Shown here one piece after another: positions 16,781-26,931 of a DNA stretch of 64,000 bases; position 1 is the first letter of the stretch, and each line of letters opens with the position of its first letter. The notes under the pieces were generated by a model. It worked only from the letters and a program-made list of their open reading frames with translations, ran no database searches and was not told the DNA's origin. This DNA comes from Rhizobium rhododendri (lineage in GTDB: Bacteria > Pseudomonadota > Alphaproteobacteria > Rhizobiales > Rhizobiaceae), in the NCBI RefSeq assembly GCF_007000325.2, contig NZ_CP117270.1, positions 272,963 through 336,962 on the forward strand, in the 5' to 3' direction. Made by a program: the position numbers and the translations under genes.

Positions 16781-17533
16781 ATGGATAAGCAGGAATACTG
16801 GGAGCGTATCGAGACACCCGATATGAAGGATTACGGCGTCTATCTGCAGTGCGACAAGCTGCTTACCTGCCAGAAGCCTCTGTCTGAAATGGCCAATGCA
16901 GACGAACTGCAGTTTCAGATCGTCCACCAGGTAGAGGAGCTGTGGATGAAGCTCATCGCCTACACGCTGGTCGAGGTGATCGGCTACATCGAGGAAGACA
17001 ATCCCCACCGTATCGTCACGTTGATGGGCCGGGTGCACCGGCTGATGCGGATGATGACCACGCAACTCGATATGCTGGAAACGATGTCGCCGAAGGAATA
17101 CCAGGAAATCCGCCTTCAACTCGGCAATGGCAGCGGACAGGAGTCACCGGGCTTCAAACTGCTGCTGCGTATGCCTGCCGATCTCTGGCGAGCCTTCAAG
17201 GCGACCTATCTGGATGGAAAGGGCCTCACCGTCGACGATGTCTATGACGGCAAGTACGACCATGGTGACAGCTATGTGGTGGCCGAGGCGCTGATAGAGT
17301 TCGACGAACTTTTCCAGAAGTTCCGCGCCAACCATGTCTACCTCATCCACCGCTCGATCGGGCTTGGATCAAAATCGCTGAAGGGTCGGCCGGTAGATCT
17401 TCTGCAAGCCGGCGCCCGGCACCGCTTTTTCCCCGATCTCTGGGATGTCCGCTGTTCGATGACGGACGCCTGGGGTAGCCAGTATGGCGTCGTCAGGGAC
17501 AGTATCTCGAAGCCGGAGGCCGTGGCAGAATAA
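16781..17533 (+). CDS. Short tryptophan 2,3-dioxygenase-like protein
   Basis: This 250-residue helical haem-dioxygenase-fold protein has YLQCDKLLTCQKP, then FQIVHQVEELWMKL, whose His49 matches the active-site histidine of bacterial TDOs. Candidate haem ligands are His185 and His190 in FRANHVYLIHRSIG. The usual GTGGSSG segment after the haem ligand is replaced by KSLKGRPVDLLQAG, and the protein is shorter than the roughly 280 residues of typical TDO. It could be a tryptophan dioxygenase or a relative acting on a modified indole. The start is fixed by AAGGGGACCAAA before the ATG. No kynurenine genes follow. Confidence 0.75.
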   Translation: MDKQEYWERIETPDMKDYGVYLQCDKLLTCQKPLSEMANADELQFQIVHQVEELWMKLIAYTLVEVIGYIEEDNPHRIVTLMGRVHRLMRMMTTQLDMLETMSPKEYQEIRLQLGNGSGQESPGFKLLLRMPADLWRAFKATYLDGKGLTVDDVYDGKYDHGDSYVVAEALIEFDELFQKFRANHVYLIHRSIGLGSKSLKGRPVDLLQAGARHRFFPDLWDVRCSMTDAWGSQYGVVRDSISKPEAVAE

Positions 17534-17707
17534 GGCAGCTCGCCGCGCAACTCCGCTGAAACTTGCGCCTGGGATGTGTAAGCGTCTCGAAACTTGCGCA
17601 GGGATTGTGTCAGGCTGTGTATATTGACGACGGGTGTCGGCTCGCCTAGTTTTGGCCACGTTCTCCCATAATTTGGGGCGAGCTAAATCCGAGGGCAATC
17701 CGTTTTC

Positions 17708-19513
17708 ATGACTGAAGGTCCGCTTTACGTCCAGTTCCCCGCGGAAGCGGCGATACCGGCGCAGCCGCATCATGAAACATTCCACCTGCCGTTTTTTCCG
17801 CGCTCCGCCCATGCACGTCATCTCATCGCGCTCGGACTTGCCAGCGCCGGATCGATGGCGCTGCTGGCAGGTGTGCTTTATCCGCTGATCACCCGCAGCG
17901 CCGTGGCGTTGCCGGTGTTCGTTCCTCCCGCCCAGATCGTCCAGCCGATGCCTCTCGCACTGAAGGGCAACCGTCTCGAGGCGAAGCGTCACTTCGACGG
18001 CTCGCGCTTTGCCCAGGTGGCCGAAAAGCTGTCGACGGGGGAAACGCGTATTTTCACCTATCACCGGCTGACGCTGGTCTTCAATGGCGATAGCGAGCAG
18101 CGGGATGCGCCGGTCGCCTCTTCCTTCACCGAGGAAAACGAGGCCGACACACCGATTGCGACGCCAGCAGTGGCAACTTTTGCCGACAGCATCTATCCGA
18201 GATCGGCAAATTTTGCCTCGCAGCGCCGGTCGCGTTTCCCGATACGCGGCGTTCCGCTGAATGTCAGTGTGGCGACGGCGGGTACCACGCAGCCGCACCG
18301 GGAATTCCAGCGGCTGGTGTCCATGCCGAAAAGCCGCCAGGATCTTACCGATATCCTGAAGACCGCCGGTATCGCGGAGGACCGTCGTGAGCAACTGGTC
18401 CAGGCGCTGGCAACGGATACGGTCGTGCCGGGCGATAGTCTCGAACTGCTGATGGAAAAGGGCCGCGCGGAGGGTTCGCCAAAGCTGGTGCTCGCCAAGT
18501 TGCGGAGCGAGAACGGCAGCGAGCGGGTGGTGGCCAGCGACGATTCCAACGGGTTCAAGCCGCTGGCAGATGACCGGCTGTTTTCAACGCTTTACAGCGA
18601 AGGCCAGCCGGATGCGCCGTCTTCCTCAGAAGTCGCTGCCGTCGACCTGAAGGATCTCGGCAGTGGCGACCAGAAGGACGTGCGGGAGCGCCTGACGAAA
18701 GCCGGCTTGTCGGACACGGCAATCGAGCGCCTCGTAAAGCTTGCCGCTGCCAAGGGCATTCCGCTGGCCGGCACCACCGGTACGCCTGACAGCGTCGATC
18801 TGCTGTTCCGCAAAGCCGATGACAGCGACAGCGAGCTGATGTTCATCGAGTTTCACTCCGGTGACGAGGCGCACCGCTTTTATCTGCACAAGGACGGAAC
18901 AGACTCGTCTGAATATTATGACGACAAAGGCCATTCGGTCGCCAAGGTGCTGAATCCCAAGCCTGTCCCCAACGGACAGCTGGGAGACGGCTTTGCTTGG
19001 CGCATCCACCCGATCCTCGGAGTGCGGAAATTCCACAACGGGGTCGATTTCCGCGCACCGATGGGCAGCCCGATCATGGCGGCAGGCGACGGCACGGTCG
19101 AACTGATCTCCACCGAGGTCGGATACGGCAAATATATCCGCATCCGCCACGATGGCGGCTATGAGACCACCTACGCGCACATCTCGGCCACGCCCTCCGG
19201 CTTGAAAGTCGGGCAGCGCGTCAAGCAGGGCCAGGTGATCGCCTATGTCGGGTCGACCGGCTATTCCACCGGCCCGCATCTCTACTACGAACTCCGCGTC
19301 AATGGCCGCTACGAAAACCCGCTGACGGCCAAGCTGCCGGCCGGGACAAACCTGACCGGTGCCTCCCTCGACAGCCTCCGATCGCAGGTCGATCATGTCG
19401 ACAGCATCATGAGCTACCTTGACGTGCCGACACCGGAGGTTTCACGCTCCTCGCTGCCGATGGACAGGCCCTTCGGCCTGTTCCAGGATCATGCGGGCCA
19501 CATCCACCGTTGA
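17708..19513 (+). CDS. Membrane-anchored M23-family peptidase-like envelope protein
   Basis: This 601-residue protein has one TM anchor near residues 38-60, a long periplasmic region with two repeated LysM/OapA-like modules (DLTDILKTAGIAEDRREQLVQAL and DVRERLTKAGLSDTAIERLVKLA), and a C-terminal LytM/M23 domain. HNGVDF (His443, Asp447) and TYAHIS are intact. The last motif reads HLYYEL (His524-x-Tyr526) where peptidases have HxH; the second His is a zinc ligand. It may be a regulator of peptidoglycan hydrolases (EnvC/NlpD-like) rather than an active enzyme. It stands alone, convergent with the next gene. Confidence 0.85.
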   Translation: MTEGPLYVQFPAEAAIPAQPHHETFHLPFFPRSAHARHLIALGLASAGSMALLAGVLYPLITRSAVALPVFVPPAQIVQPMPLALKGNRLEAKRHFDGSRFAQVAEKLSTGETRIFTYHRLTLVFNGDSEQRDAPVASSFTEENEADTPIATPAVATFADSIYPRSANFASQRRSRFPIRGVPLNVSVATAGTTQPHREFQRLVSMPKSRQDLTDILKTAGIAEDRREQLVQALATDTVVPGDSLELLMEKGRAEGSPKLVLAKLRSENGSERVVASDDSNGFKPLADDRLFSTLYSEGQPDAPSSSEVAAVDLKDLGSGDQKDVRERLTKAGLSDTAIERLVKLAAAKGIPLAGTTGTPDSVDLLFRKADDSDSELMFIEFHSGDEAHRFYLHKDGTDSSEYYDDKGHSVAKVLNPKPVPNGQLGDGFAWRIHPILGVRKFHNGVDFRAPMGSPIMAAGDGTVELISTEVGYGKYIRIRHDGGYETTYAHISATPSGLKVGQRVKQGQVIAYVGSTGYSTGPHLYYELRVNGRYENPLTAKLPAGTNLTGASLDSLRSQVDHVDSIMSYLDVPTPEVSRSSLPMDRPFGLFQDHAGHIHR

Positions 19514-19566
19514 GCGGCCTCTTGATGCGTTAAGTTGGCGACAACGCTTGAGTTATTCCTGCTCTC

Positions 19567-20307
19567 TCAGCGCAGCGTCTCACCGAAGAAGTCGAGTAGC
19601 CGTTTCCAGTGACGTTCCGCTGCCTTCTCATTATAAACGCCGGCATGGTCGGGGATCGTCCAACCATGAGCGGCGCCGACATAGTTCTCGATGACATGAT
19701 CGACTTCGGCAGTCCGCAGAGTTTCTGCCAAACGAGCCGATTGCTCCGGCGGAAAGCTTCCGTCGACGCCCGCCGTACCGACGTAAATCCGGGCCTTGCC
19801 CTTTGCCGCCGCCTTGTGCGGGCTGTCGTCCGCATCGGTAGCAAGACCACCGCCGTGGAAGCTGGCGGCAGCTGCGATCCGCTCCGGATAGGCGCCGGCT
19901 GCCGTCAGTGCACGGCCGCCGCCCATGCAATAACCGACGGCCCCGACCGGCCCCGTGGCACCTTCGTCGTCGAGGGTCTTGAGAAAGGCGGCTGTATCGC
20001 TTTTCGTCATCGCCTGGGTCGTGCCGTGCAGCATGCCCATGATCTGGTCCCGCATCACAGGATCGGCAAATGCCGACGACTGGAACGGTCCATATGCACC
20101 ATAGCGATAGAAGAGGTCGGCAAGCAGCACGATATAGCCAGCGTCTGCCAGGCGCTGCGCCATTCCATCCATCGCCGGCCGTGGCCCGAGTGCATCCATG
20201 TAGAGCAGAATGCCGGGCGCGGGGGCTTCCGCCGACTGTGCGTCGCTGCGGAAAATCGCTGCCTTGGCGACGCCATCGGCGGTCGTGATATCGATGGTCT
20301 TCTTCAT
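19567..20307 (-). CDS. Dienelactone hydrolase family protein
   Basis: A 246-residue alpha/beta hydrolase. The nucleophile elbow GYCMGGG has cysteine in place of serine, and the Asp and His follow in GVDGSFPPEQS and GAAHGWTIPD, giving the Cys-Asp-His triad of dienelactone hydrolases. DLFYRYGAYGPF is the usual lid segment. No chlorocatechol genes are nearby, so the physiological ester or lactone is unknown. It starts 42 bp after the hybrid kinase stop on the same strand and could be cotranscribed. Confidence 0.87.
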   Translation of the reverse strand: MKKTIDITTADGVAKAAIFRSDAQSAEAPAPGILLYMDALGPRPAMDGMAQRLADAGYIVLLADLFYRYGAYGPFQSSAFADPVMRDQIMGMLHGTTQAMTKSDTAAFLKTLDDEGATGPVGAVGYCMGGGRALTAAGAYPERIAAAASFHGGGLATDADDSPHKAAAKGKARIYVGTAGVDGSFPPEQSARLAETLRTAEVDHVIENYVGAAHGWTIPDHAGVYNEKAAERHWKRLLDFFGETLR

Positions 20308-20348
20308 GGGCTCGTCCTTTTTGTCGACGGTCGGTCGGTTGTTGTTGG

Positions 20349-23300
20349 TCAGACGGCGCTGATTGCGCGCAGAAGGCTGCGGTTGTTATAGGGCTTTTGC
20401 AGCAAAACAGGTTTCGGACCGATGGAAACGGCAGGCATGTCCGCATTGCCCGTTGCGAAGATGATGCCCATCTGTGGGTAGATTGTCCGGATCTTCTCGG
20501 CCAGTTCGCCGCCGGAGAGGCCCGGGAGGCCGAGATCGGTCAGCAGGATGTCAAAGCGTTCGGACTTTACCAGGACCAGCGCCTCCTCGGCGCTACCGGC
20601 ATCCACCACGTCGTGGCCAGCCTCCTGGAGCTGTTCGACGGTATCGAGCCTGATCAGTGCGTCATCCTCGACGACGAGTATCTTTAGTGGTCTGGGCGCT
20701 GGAGCGGAGACAGGGGGCGGCGTGATCGCAGCTTCGGCTGCGGCGGCCATGTCGATCTGCCGTTGATCTAGCAATTGGCGGATGCGCCGGGCCAGGGCGT
20801 CGCGGCTGTAGGGCTTCGACAGCAATTCGACCCCGGCATCTAGCCGCCCACCGTGGACGATGGAGTTCTCGGTGTAGCCCGAGGTGAAAAGAACGGCCAT
20901 GTCGGGCTGTCGCTGCTTGGCCTTGCGAGCCAGTTCCGCGCTCTTCAGCGGGCCGGGCATGACGACGTCGGTAAACAGCAGATCGATCGGCAGCCCGCTC
21001 TCGATGATGGTCAGGGCGCTTGCGGCATCGACGGCCTTCAACACCCGGTAGCCGAGGTCTCCGAGCATCTCGACCACTGTCGCCCGTACATCCTCGTCAT
21101 CCTCCGCCACCAAGATGGTTTCCGTTCCGCCACTGGCGGGGCCGAATTCCGTCTCGGTCAGCCGGTCCTCGGCCTGCATCGAGCGTGGCAGATAGATACG
21201 GATCGTCGTTCCCTGGCCGTTCTCGCTATAGATCTTGATATGTCCGCCGGACTGCTTGACGAAGCCGTAGACCATCGACAGGCCCAGGCCGGTTCCCTTG
21301 CCGAGCGGCTTTGTCGAGAAGAACGGCTCGAAGACCTTTTCGATGATGTCGGCAGGAATGCCGGTACCGGTATCGGTCACCGCCAGCATCACATACTGGC
21401 CCGGATCGACGTCGACGTGCTTGTGTGCATAGGCCTCGTCGATAAAGGCGTTGCCGACTTCGATCGTCAGCTTGCCGCGGCCGTCCATGGCATCGCGGGC
21501 GTTGATGGCAAGGTTTAGTATGGCGTTCTCGATCTGCGCGGGATCGACGAATGTGTTCCACAGGCCGCCCGCCTGGATGGTCTCGATCTCGATCGCCTCG
21601 CCGATTGTCCTGCGCAGCATGTCTCCCATGCCGGCGACGAACCGGCCGATATTCATCACTTTCGGCTCCAGAGCCTGGCGCCTGCCGAAAGCCAGCAGCT
21701 GGGCGGCGAGCTTTGCACCACGGTTGACGCCGGCCAGCGCATTGTCGATGCGCGCCCGTGCCCGAGCGTTGTCAGCCACTTCCTTGCTGAGCAGATGCAG
21801 GTTGCCCGATACCACTTGCAGCAGGTTGTTGAAATCGTGTGCCACGCCGCCGGTAAGCTGGCCTATGGCCTCCATTTTCTGGGCTTGGCGGAGTTGTTCC
21901 TCGACCCGATCGAGCGCCGCAGCTTGCTCTCTTTCCGCTGTTATATCGCGTCCATAGGCGAATATCATACCGTCCTGGGAGGAGATCCGCCAGGAAATCC
22001 AGCGGGGCGAGCCGTCCTTGTGGCGATTGCGAGCCTCGAAGCTTTCGAGATCTGCGACCGATGCGGCGCCTTGCAGTGCCCGCTTTGTAAGCCGCAGATC
22101 GTCCGGCCAGACGAAATCGAAGAACGATCGGCCGATCACCTCAAGCTTGGCATGCCCAAGCACTGCCGGCCAGGCGGGATTTACGGCGTGTAGCAGCCCG
22201 TCGCTTCCGATGATCACCAGCAGATCCCGGGAGTTTCGCCAGACGCGGTCGAGATCGGCGGTACGGGCAGCCACCTGTCGCTCCAGCGAACTGGCGAGTT
22301 GCTGGAGATCCTGTTCCGCGCGGCGACGCTCGACGGCGGTGCGGGTGCGCTCGGCGACTTCCCGGATGAAGACAAGCTCCTCGGGCTTCCAGTCTCGCGC
22401 AGTCGCATGGTTGAGATAGAGCAGCGCGACAAGTCCACCGTGCTCGGAGATCGGCATGTTGACGACCGACTGGGCGCTGATAGCAATGAGTTCGGCCGCA
22501 TTTTCGCAGGTGCGGGGATCTTTCGTCGCGTCGGAAAAAACAACAGTTTCTCCTCGCTTGAGGTCCTCGATGTAACTGCCGTAGTCGCGAAAATGCAGCA
22601 CACCGGCCAGCGTCTCTATGCCGGGGGCATTCCAGTCACGCTCGATGGTGATGGTTTCGCGTAGCGGGTCGATTGTCCCATAGCCGACACGACTGACATT
22701 CATTGTCTGCCCGAGGATCCTGGCGGCGTTGAATGCAATATCTGCGGGGTCGCCGACGTCGCGAAGGCTGTCGTTGAGCGAAATCAGCGCCGAGCGATAG
22801 ACTTCCTGCAGGCGCGTGTCGGTGATGTCATTGTCGACGCCGATCAGCCCCAGGAAGGCCCCCGCCACGTCGTAGCGTGGCTGGGCCTCGGTCTGGATCA
22901 GCCGATAGTTGCCGATAGCATCGCGATACCGTGCCTCTAGGGTGACCCGGCTTTGATGGCGCATCGAACGGTCGAGCTTGGCAAGGAACGCTTCCCGGTC
23001 GTCGGGATGCACGGTCGCGCCCCAGTCAAATGTCGGGACTGCCGCCTCGGAAATATTCCAGAATGCGCGCTTTCGGGCGTTGAAATAGACACTCTGTCCG
23101 TTCGCATTCGCCATCCAGAGCATCACCGGAGCGTTTTCAGCGATAAGTCTGAACCGGGATTCGCTTTCCCGAAGCGCCTCTTCGGAGACGCGGCGGTCGG
23201 TAACGTCATTGCCCTGCACAAAAATCCCGGTGACTGAGCCCCACTCGTCGAACGTAGGTTGGTAGATGAAATCGATATAACGCTCCGCCTGCTCCCCATT

Positions 23301-24068
23301 ACGCTGCTTCAGCGCGATCAGTGCAGATTGACCGATGAACGGCTTGCCCGACCTGAAGACGTTGTCGAGTAGATCCACAAACCCCTGCTCGACAACTTCC
23401 GGCAGGGCCTCGCGAACTGGTTTGCCAAAAATGTCGCGGTTGCCGATGAGGTCGAGGTAGGCCTTGTTGGCGATCTCAAAAATGTGGTCCGGCCCGGAGA
23501 CTGTTGCAACGAAGCCGGGCGCCTGCTCGAACATCTTGCGCAGACGATCGCTTTCGCCTCTCAGCCTCCGCTCTGCCCGTACCTTGCCAGTGGTCTCGAC
23601 AACGATGGCGATAACACCGACAGGCTTGCCGTCGTCGCCCAGCAATGGCGAGTAGTCGAGGTTGAGCCAGACCTGCTCCGGCTGTCCGTTCCGGTGCAGG
23701 ACGAATTCCTGGTCGCGGTAGGCCAGGCGCTCTCCGGAGAGACAGGTCCTCATGACATGGTCGTTGAAATCTGCGGCTTCTGGCCAGCCTTCCCGCACCT
23801 TCGATCCCAACAGCGCAGGATGGCGTTTTCCGGCCACCACCGAATAGGCATCGTTGTAGATCATTATGCCGTCTTCGCCCCAAAGGGTCGCGATCGGTAC
23901 GGGCGAGCCGAGTATGAGGCTACAGGTCGCTTTAAGTCCATGCGGCCATCCTTCGATTGGTCCAAGGGGTGTTTTGGACCAGTCGAAACTGGCTATAACG
24001 GAGGCAGCCTCGCCCCCTGAAGCCAGGAATGCAGGAGCCGGTTTGGTTGGTTCCGCGCCCTCGGTCAT
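20349..24068 (-). CDS. Multi-PAS/GAF hybrid histidine kinase with two receiver domains
   Basis: A 1239-residue, apparently soluble sensor kinase. By eye the order is PAS (about 30-155), PAS (170-290), PAS (300-420), GAF (435-590), PAS (620-735), DHp with phospho-acceptor His744 in [10 protein letters not shown], and HATPase ([31 protein letters not shown]). Two receivers follow: REC1 from about 985 (phospho-Asp in [10 protein letters not shown], near 1033) and REC2 from about 1128 (Asp in LLTDLGLPG, near 1176). No TM segment is seen, so it senses internal or permeant signals. No DNA-binding output or partner regulator is adjacent. Confidence 0.92.
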   Translation of the reverse strand: MTEGAEPTKPAPAFLASGGEAASVIASFDWSKTPLGPIEGWPHGLKATCSLILGSPVPIATLWGEDGIMIYNDAYSVVAGKRHPALLGSKVREGWPEAADFNDHVMRTCLSGERLAYRDQEFVLHRNGQPEQVWLNLDYSPLLGDDGKPVGVIAIVVETTGKVRAERRLRGESDRLRKMFEQAPGFVATVSGPDHIFEIANKAYLDLIGNRDIFGKPVREALPEVVEQGFVDLLDNVFRSGKPFIGQSALIALKQRNGEQAERYIDFIYQPTFDEWGSVTGIFVQGNDVTDRRVSEEALRESESRFRLIAENAPVMLWMANANGQSVYFNARKRAFWNISEAAVPTFDWGATVHPDDREAFLAKLDRSMRHQSRVTLEARYRDAIGNYRLIQTEAQPRYDVAGAFLGLIGVDNDITDTRLQEVYRSALISLNDSLRDVGDPADIAFNAARILGQTMNVSRVGYGTIDPLRETITIERDWNAPGIETLAGVLHFRDYGSYIEDLKRGETVVFSDATKDPRTCENAAELIAISAQSVVNMPISEHGGLVALLYLNHATARDWKPEELVFIREVAERTRTAVERRRAEQDLQQLASSLERQVAARTADLDRVWRNSRDLLVIIGSDGLLHAVNPAWPAVLGHAKLEVIGRSFFDFVWPDDLRLTKRALQGAASVADLESFEARNRHKDGSPRWISWRISSQDGMIFAYGRDITAEREQAAALDRVEEQLRQAQKMEAIGQLTGGVAHDFNNLLQVVSGNLHLLSKEVADNARARARIDNALAGVNRGAKLAAQLLAFGRRQALEPKVMNIGRFVAGMGDMLRRTIGEAIEIETIQAGGLWNTFVDPAQIENAILNLAINARDAMDGRGKLTIEVGNAFIDEAYAHKHVDVDPGQYVMLAVTDTGTGIPADIIEKVFEPFFSTKPLGKGTGLGLSMVYGFVKQSGGHIKIYSENGQGTTIRIYLPRSMQAEDRLTETEFGPASGGTETILVAEDDEDVRATVVEMLGDLGYRVLKAVDAASALTIIESGLPIDLLFTDVVMPGPLKSAELARKAKQRQPDMAVLFTSGYTENSIVHGGRLDAGVELLSKPYSRDALARRIRQLLDQRQIDMAAAAEAAITPPPVSAPAPRPLKILVVEDDALIRLDTVEQLQEAGHDVVDAGSAEEALVLVKSERFDILLTDLGLPGLSGGELAEKIRTIYPQMGIIFATGNADMPAVSIGPKPVLLQKPYNNRSLLRAISAV

Positions 24069-24348
24069 GGCTGGTCGCCTTTTCCGGCGTCTACGGGCAT
24101 CCCCTGCATCGATATACTCTCTGTTCGCATGACGTGCCGCCTTTCCAAGGGCGGCGACGGACAGCTTTGAGAAATATAAAAGTGCCGTCGATTGGCAAGG
24201 TTCTCGTGGCGTTTATTATCGGTTGCAAGAGGTGCCGGCGAATAGCGAGAACGACGGTTGGCGGACAAAGCGGTGCGCCGGTCTTGCATAACCCAAATTT
24301 TCGATTATCTTCATCTCATCATTAACGCAACGAAAGGAAGGTGATCCA
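24069..24348. other. Divergent upstream region of the hybrid kinase and the micro-ORF
   Basis: About 280 bp, AT-richer towards 24290-24330. It must contain the kinase promoter (minus strand) and, if the downstream micro-ORF is real, a plus-strand promoter. I find no GGAAC-N16-CGTT match and no clear operator. Confidence 0.4.
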
Positions 24349-24423
24349 ATGTCTAATGAGATTTCGGTACTCGTGATGGACATGGGAATTGTTGGGAACG
24401 AAGCGGGGCAGCCCTCGCTCTGA
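24349..24423 (+). CDS. 24-residue micro-ORF before a strong terminator
   Basis: MSNEISVLVMDMGIVGNEAG followed by QPSL and a stop. AAGGAAGGTGATCC in front of the ATG is one of the better Shine-Dalgarno sequences in the window, and an ideal intrinsic terminator follows about 60 bp after the stop. It lies alone on the plus strand between two minus-strand signalling genes. It may be a microprotein, a leader peptide without a structural gene, or a translated small RNA. No family recognised. Confidence 0.4.
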   Translation: MSNEISVLVMDMGIVGNEAGQPSL

Positions 24424-24483
24424 TCCTACCTTCCTGAGGATTGCCACTGCAATCCAGGTCTTTCACAGACCAAAGCTCATGGA

Positions 24484-24507
24484 GGGCCGCGTCAAGCGGC
24501 CCTTTTT
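24484..24507 (+). terminator. Intrinsic terminator on the plus strand
   Basis: The stem GGGCCGC/GCGGCCC with loop GTCAA is followed directly by TTTTT. The U-run is on the plus strand only, so it ends a plus-strand transcript and not the GGDEF-EAL gene, whose stop lies at 24561 on the other strand. Confidence 0.8.
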
Positions 24508-24560
24508 GATTCCGGAGAACAGGTCGGGCCAGAAGTCTCCGACGAAAGCGATCGTCTGTG

Positions 24561-26702
24561 TCACGCGACCTTGCGTTTCGGCTTTTCGGGCTCGGCTTTG
24601 CGCCTTGCGATATCCTGCCGAGCACGACGGTTCTCGATAAAAGCCTCTGCATCCGCGCGCGCCATGGGGTGCCCGATCAGATAGCCCTGCCCTTCCCCAA
24701 ACCCCTCGGCCTTCAGCGCTCGCATCTGCTCTTCGGTTTCGATGCCCTCAGCTGTCGTCGTCGCGCAGAAGCCGATACCGATCCCCACCACGGCGCGGAT
24801 GATCGACAGGCTGCCGGGGTCCGTTTCTATGCCGGAGACGAAACTGCGGTCGAGCTTGATCTTGTCGAAGTGAAAAGCGCGGAGATAACCGAGCGATGAA
24901 TAACCGGTGCCAAAGTCGTCGATTGCTATGCGGATACCGAGAGCCTTCATCTCGTGTAGCAGGGGAACGCTCTGGGCGCTGTCGGAGATGAACACCGATT
25001 CTGTAATTTCGATCTCAAGGCGATCCGGCCTGAGATTGGTCTCGTCGAGCGCGGACGTGATGGTTGCCAGAAGGCCCTGATGGCGGAACTGGCATACTGA
25101 CAGATTGACCGCAATTCGCAACTGATCCGGCCAATTGGCAGCGGTAGCGCAGGCTTGCCGAAGGACCCAGGCGCCGATGGTCGTGATCAGCCCGGTCTCC
25201 TCGGCTACCGGAATGAATTCTTGCGGCGCAACGAGGCCGCGTTGCGGATGGCGCCAACGCAGCAGCGCTTCGAAGCCGACCAGGGTGTCGTCCTGCAGCG
25301 AGACGATCGGCTGATAGTGCAATTCGAATTGCTGCTGGTCGATCGCCTGGCGCAATTCGCCCATGAGATCGTGGCGACGCTTTGCGGCCAGCCGCATCGA
25401 AATTTCATAGAACCTGTAGGTCGAGCGTCCTGCCGCCTTGGCGGCATAGAGGGCGAGGTCGGCGTTGCGCAACAGCACCTCGGCGTCACCACCGTCCTGG
25501 GGCGCGACGGCAATGCCGATGCTGCAACTGATGTATTCTTGGATTCCTTCCAGATCGATCGGCTGTGCTAGCGATGCGAGCAGCCGGTCGGCGAACTCAC
25601 GGGCGCGGTCGACGCCAGCATGAACCTGCAGGGCAACGGCGAATTCATCGCCACCGAGACGGGCTATCAGGTCGTCGCTGCGTGTGATCCGTCGAAGGCG
25701 GGTCGCAACCTCGCGCAAAAGCGCATCTCCGGCGGGATGGCCGAGGCTGTCGTTGATATGCTTGAAGTGATCTATATCGAAATAGAGCAGGGCAATCGGG
25801 TTTTCTTCCGTCGCCTGATCGGCGAGGTCGCGGATGCGGTCTGAAAAGAACGACCGGTTCGGCAGCCCGGTCAAAGCGTCGTGCATGGCGATATGCGCCA
25901 TCTTCGCCTCGACCGCCCTCGCGACGGTCACGTCCTCCGTGATGCCGAGAAGATAGCGGGGACGTACGCCGTCCGGGGTCGGAAGGGCGCGTTTGAACGT
26001 CCGCACCAGTCTCTTCTCCCCGTCGAAGCCTTCCACTTCTTCCTCGACGGTCAATGTCTTGTCGGCGTCGAGGATCACCTGGTCCTGCTCGCTGAAACGC
26101 ATGGACTGGCGCGGCGAAAACAGTTCCTTGTCTGTCTTGCCGACGATCTCGCCCGAGGACAGACCGACGATATCGCTGCTCGCCTGGTTGTGGAGCACGT
26201 AACGACCTTCATCCATCAGGTCCTTGACGAAGACCCCCACGGGCAGGTTTTCGACGATGCTGTTCAGCAGGGACTGCGTGTCGCTCGCCTGCTGGTGGGC
26301 GGCGTTGACCTCGGTCCTGTCCTGGACGACGGCAAGAATAGCTGCCGAACCCTCGAAGCGGACGCTGCGACCGTAGGTTACGACCTCGAAGACCTCGCCA
26401 TTGGCTTTCAGGTGCTGCCAGCGCTTGACGCGCTCCATATCAGTGCCGCCCGCGACGGCTTCGATCATCCGCTGGCGCTCGCTGGCCGGGCGAATGTCGA
26501 GTACCGTCATCTGCAGGTATTCTGCGGGGCTGTATCCGTAAAGTTCGACAGCCGCTTCGTTGACGATCAGGAACCGCAGGCTGATCGGATCATAGACCCA
26601 CATCGGGCTCGGATGGGTGGCAAACAGCGAACGGAAGTCGTCATCGGACGATGCCGCGTGCGGTCCGAGCTCGTGACTTTTCGATTGCTTCGTTTTCCCC
26701 AA
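24561..26702 (-). CDS. PAS-PAS-GGDEF-EAL cyclic-di-GMP enzyme
   Basis: This 713-residue protein has two PAS domains (about 15-130 and 140-265), a diguanylate cyclase domain with intact RLGGDEF (Asp352), and a phosphodiesterase domain with FEALLRW (Glu478) and DDFGTGYSSLGYL. Both signature motifs look competent, so it may make or degrade c-di-GMP depending on the PAS input. No TM helix is seen. The start is a TTG preceded by GGAGCGGGGCA. A longer frame back to TTG 26843 adds a cysteine-rich stretch without a ribosome-binding site and is judged unlikely. The C-terminus is strongly basic. Confidence 0.88.
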   Translation of the reverse strand: MGKTKQSKSHELGPHAASSDDDFRSLFATHPSPMWVYDPISLRFLIVNEAAVELYGYSPAEYLQMTVLDIRPASERQRMIEAVAGGTDMERVKRWQHLKANGEVFEVVTYGRSVRFEGSAAILAVVQDRTEVNAAHQQASDTQSLLNSIVENLPVGVFVKDLMDEGRYVLHNQASSDIVGLSSGEIVGKTDKELFSPRQSMRFSEQDQVILDADKTLTVEEEVEGFDGEKRLVRTFKRALPTPDGVRPRYLLGITEDVTVARAVEAKMAHIAMHDALTGLPNRSFFSDRIRDLADQATEENPIALLYFDIDHFKHINDSLGHPAGDALLREVATRLRRITRSDDLIARLGGDEFAVALQVHAGVDRAREFADRLLASLAQPIDLEGIQEYISCSIGIAVAPQDGGDAEVLLRNADLALYAAKAAGRSTYRFYEISMRLAAKRRHDLMGELRQAIDQQQFELHYQPIVSLQDDTLVGFEALLRWRHPQRGLVAPQEFIPVAEETGLITTIGAWVLRQACATAANWPDQLRIAVNLSVCQFRHQGLLATITSALDETNLRPDRLEIEITESVFISDSAQSVPLLHEMKALGIRIAIDDFGTGYSSLGYLRAFHFDKIKLDRSFVSGIETDPGSLSIIRAVVGIGIGFCATTTAEGIETEEQMRALKAEGFGEGQGYLIGHPMARADAEAFIENRRARQDIARRKAEPEKPKRKVA

Positions 26703-26931
26703 TGCCCCGCTCCACCGCAATCGCTGGCAGGCGCATGGACATCTGCCCGTTGCCGCACTGCACCGACTGACGGTAGAAAGTATGCGCGAAACGTGAATAT
26801 TTTGCCAACTAACTCCTTGATTAAATTGGCGGCAGAGGCGCAAAAGATGAGCATTTTAGCGATTTTTTCGGCACATCCGGAGGTAGCCTATCCCGGGATA
26901 TCGCAGCGGGCGAAGTGTATCTCCACGGCTC

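Noticed and set aside
24396..24420. GGAAC inside the micro-ORF as an EcfG site
   Set aside because: No CGTT at 16 or 17 bases downstream.
26703..26843. N-terminal extension of the GGDEF-EAL protein to a TTG at 26843
   Set aside because: The added 47 residues are Cys/Arg-rich and unlike a PAS protein, and the TTG has no ribosome-binding site; TTG 26702 has GGAG upstream.
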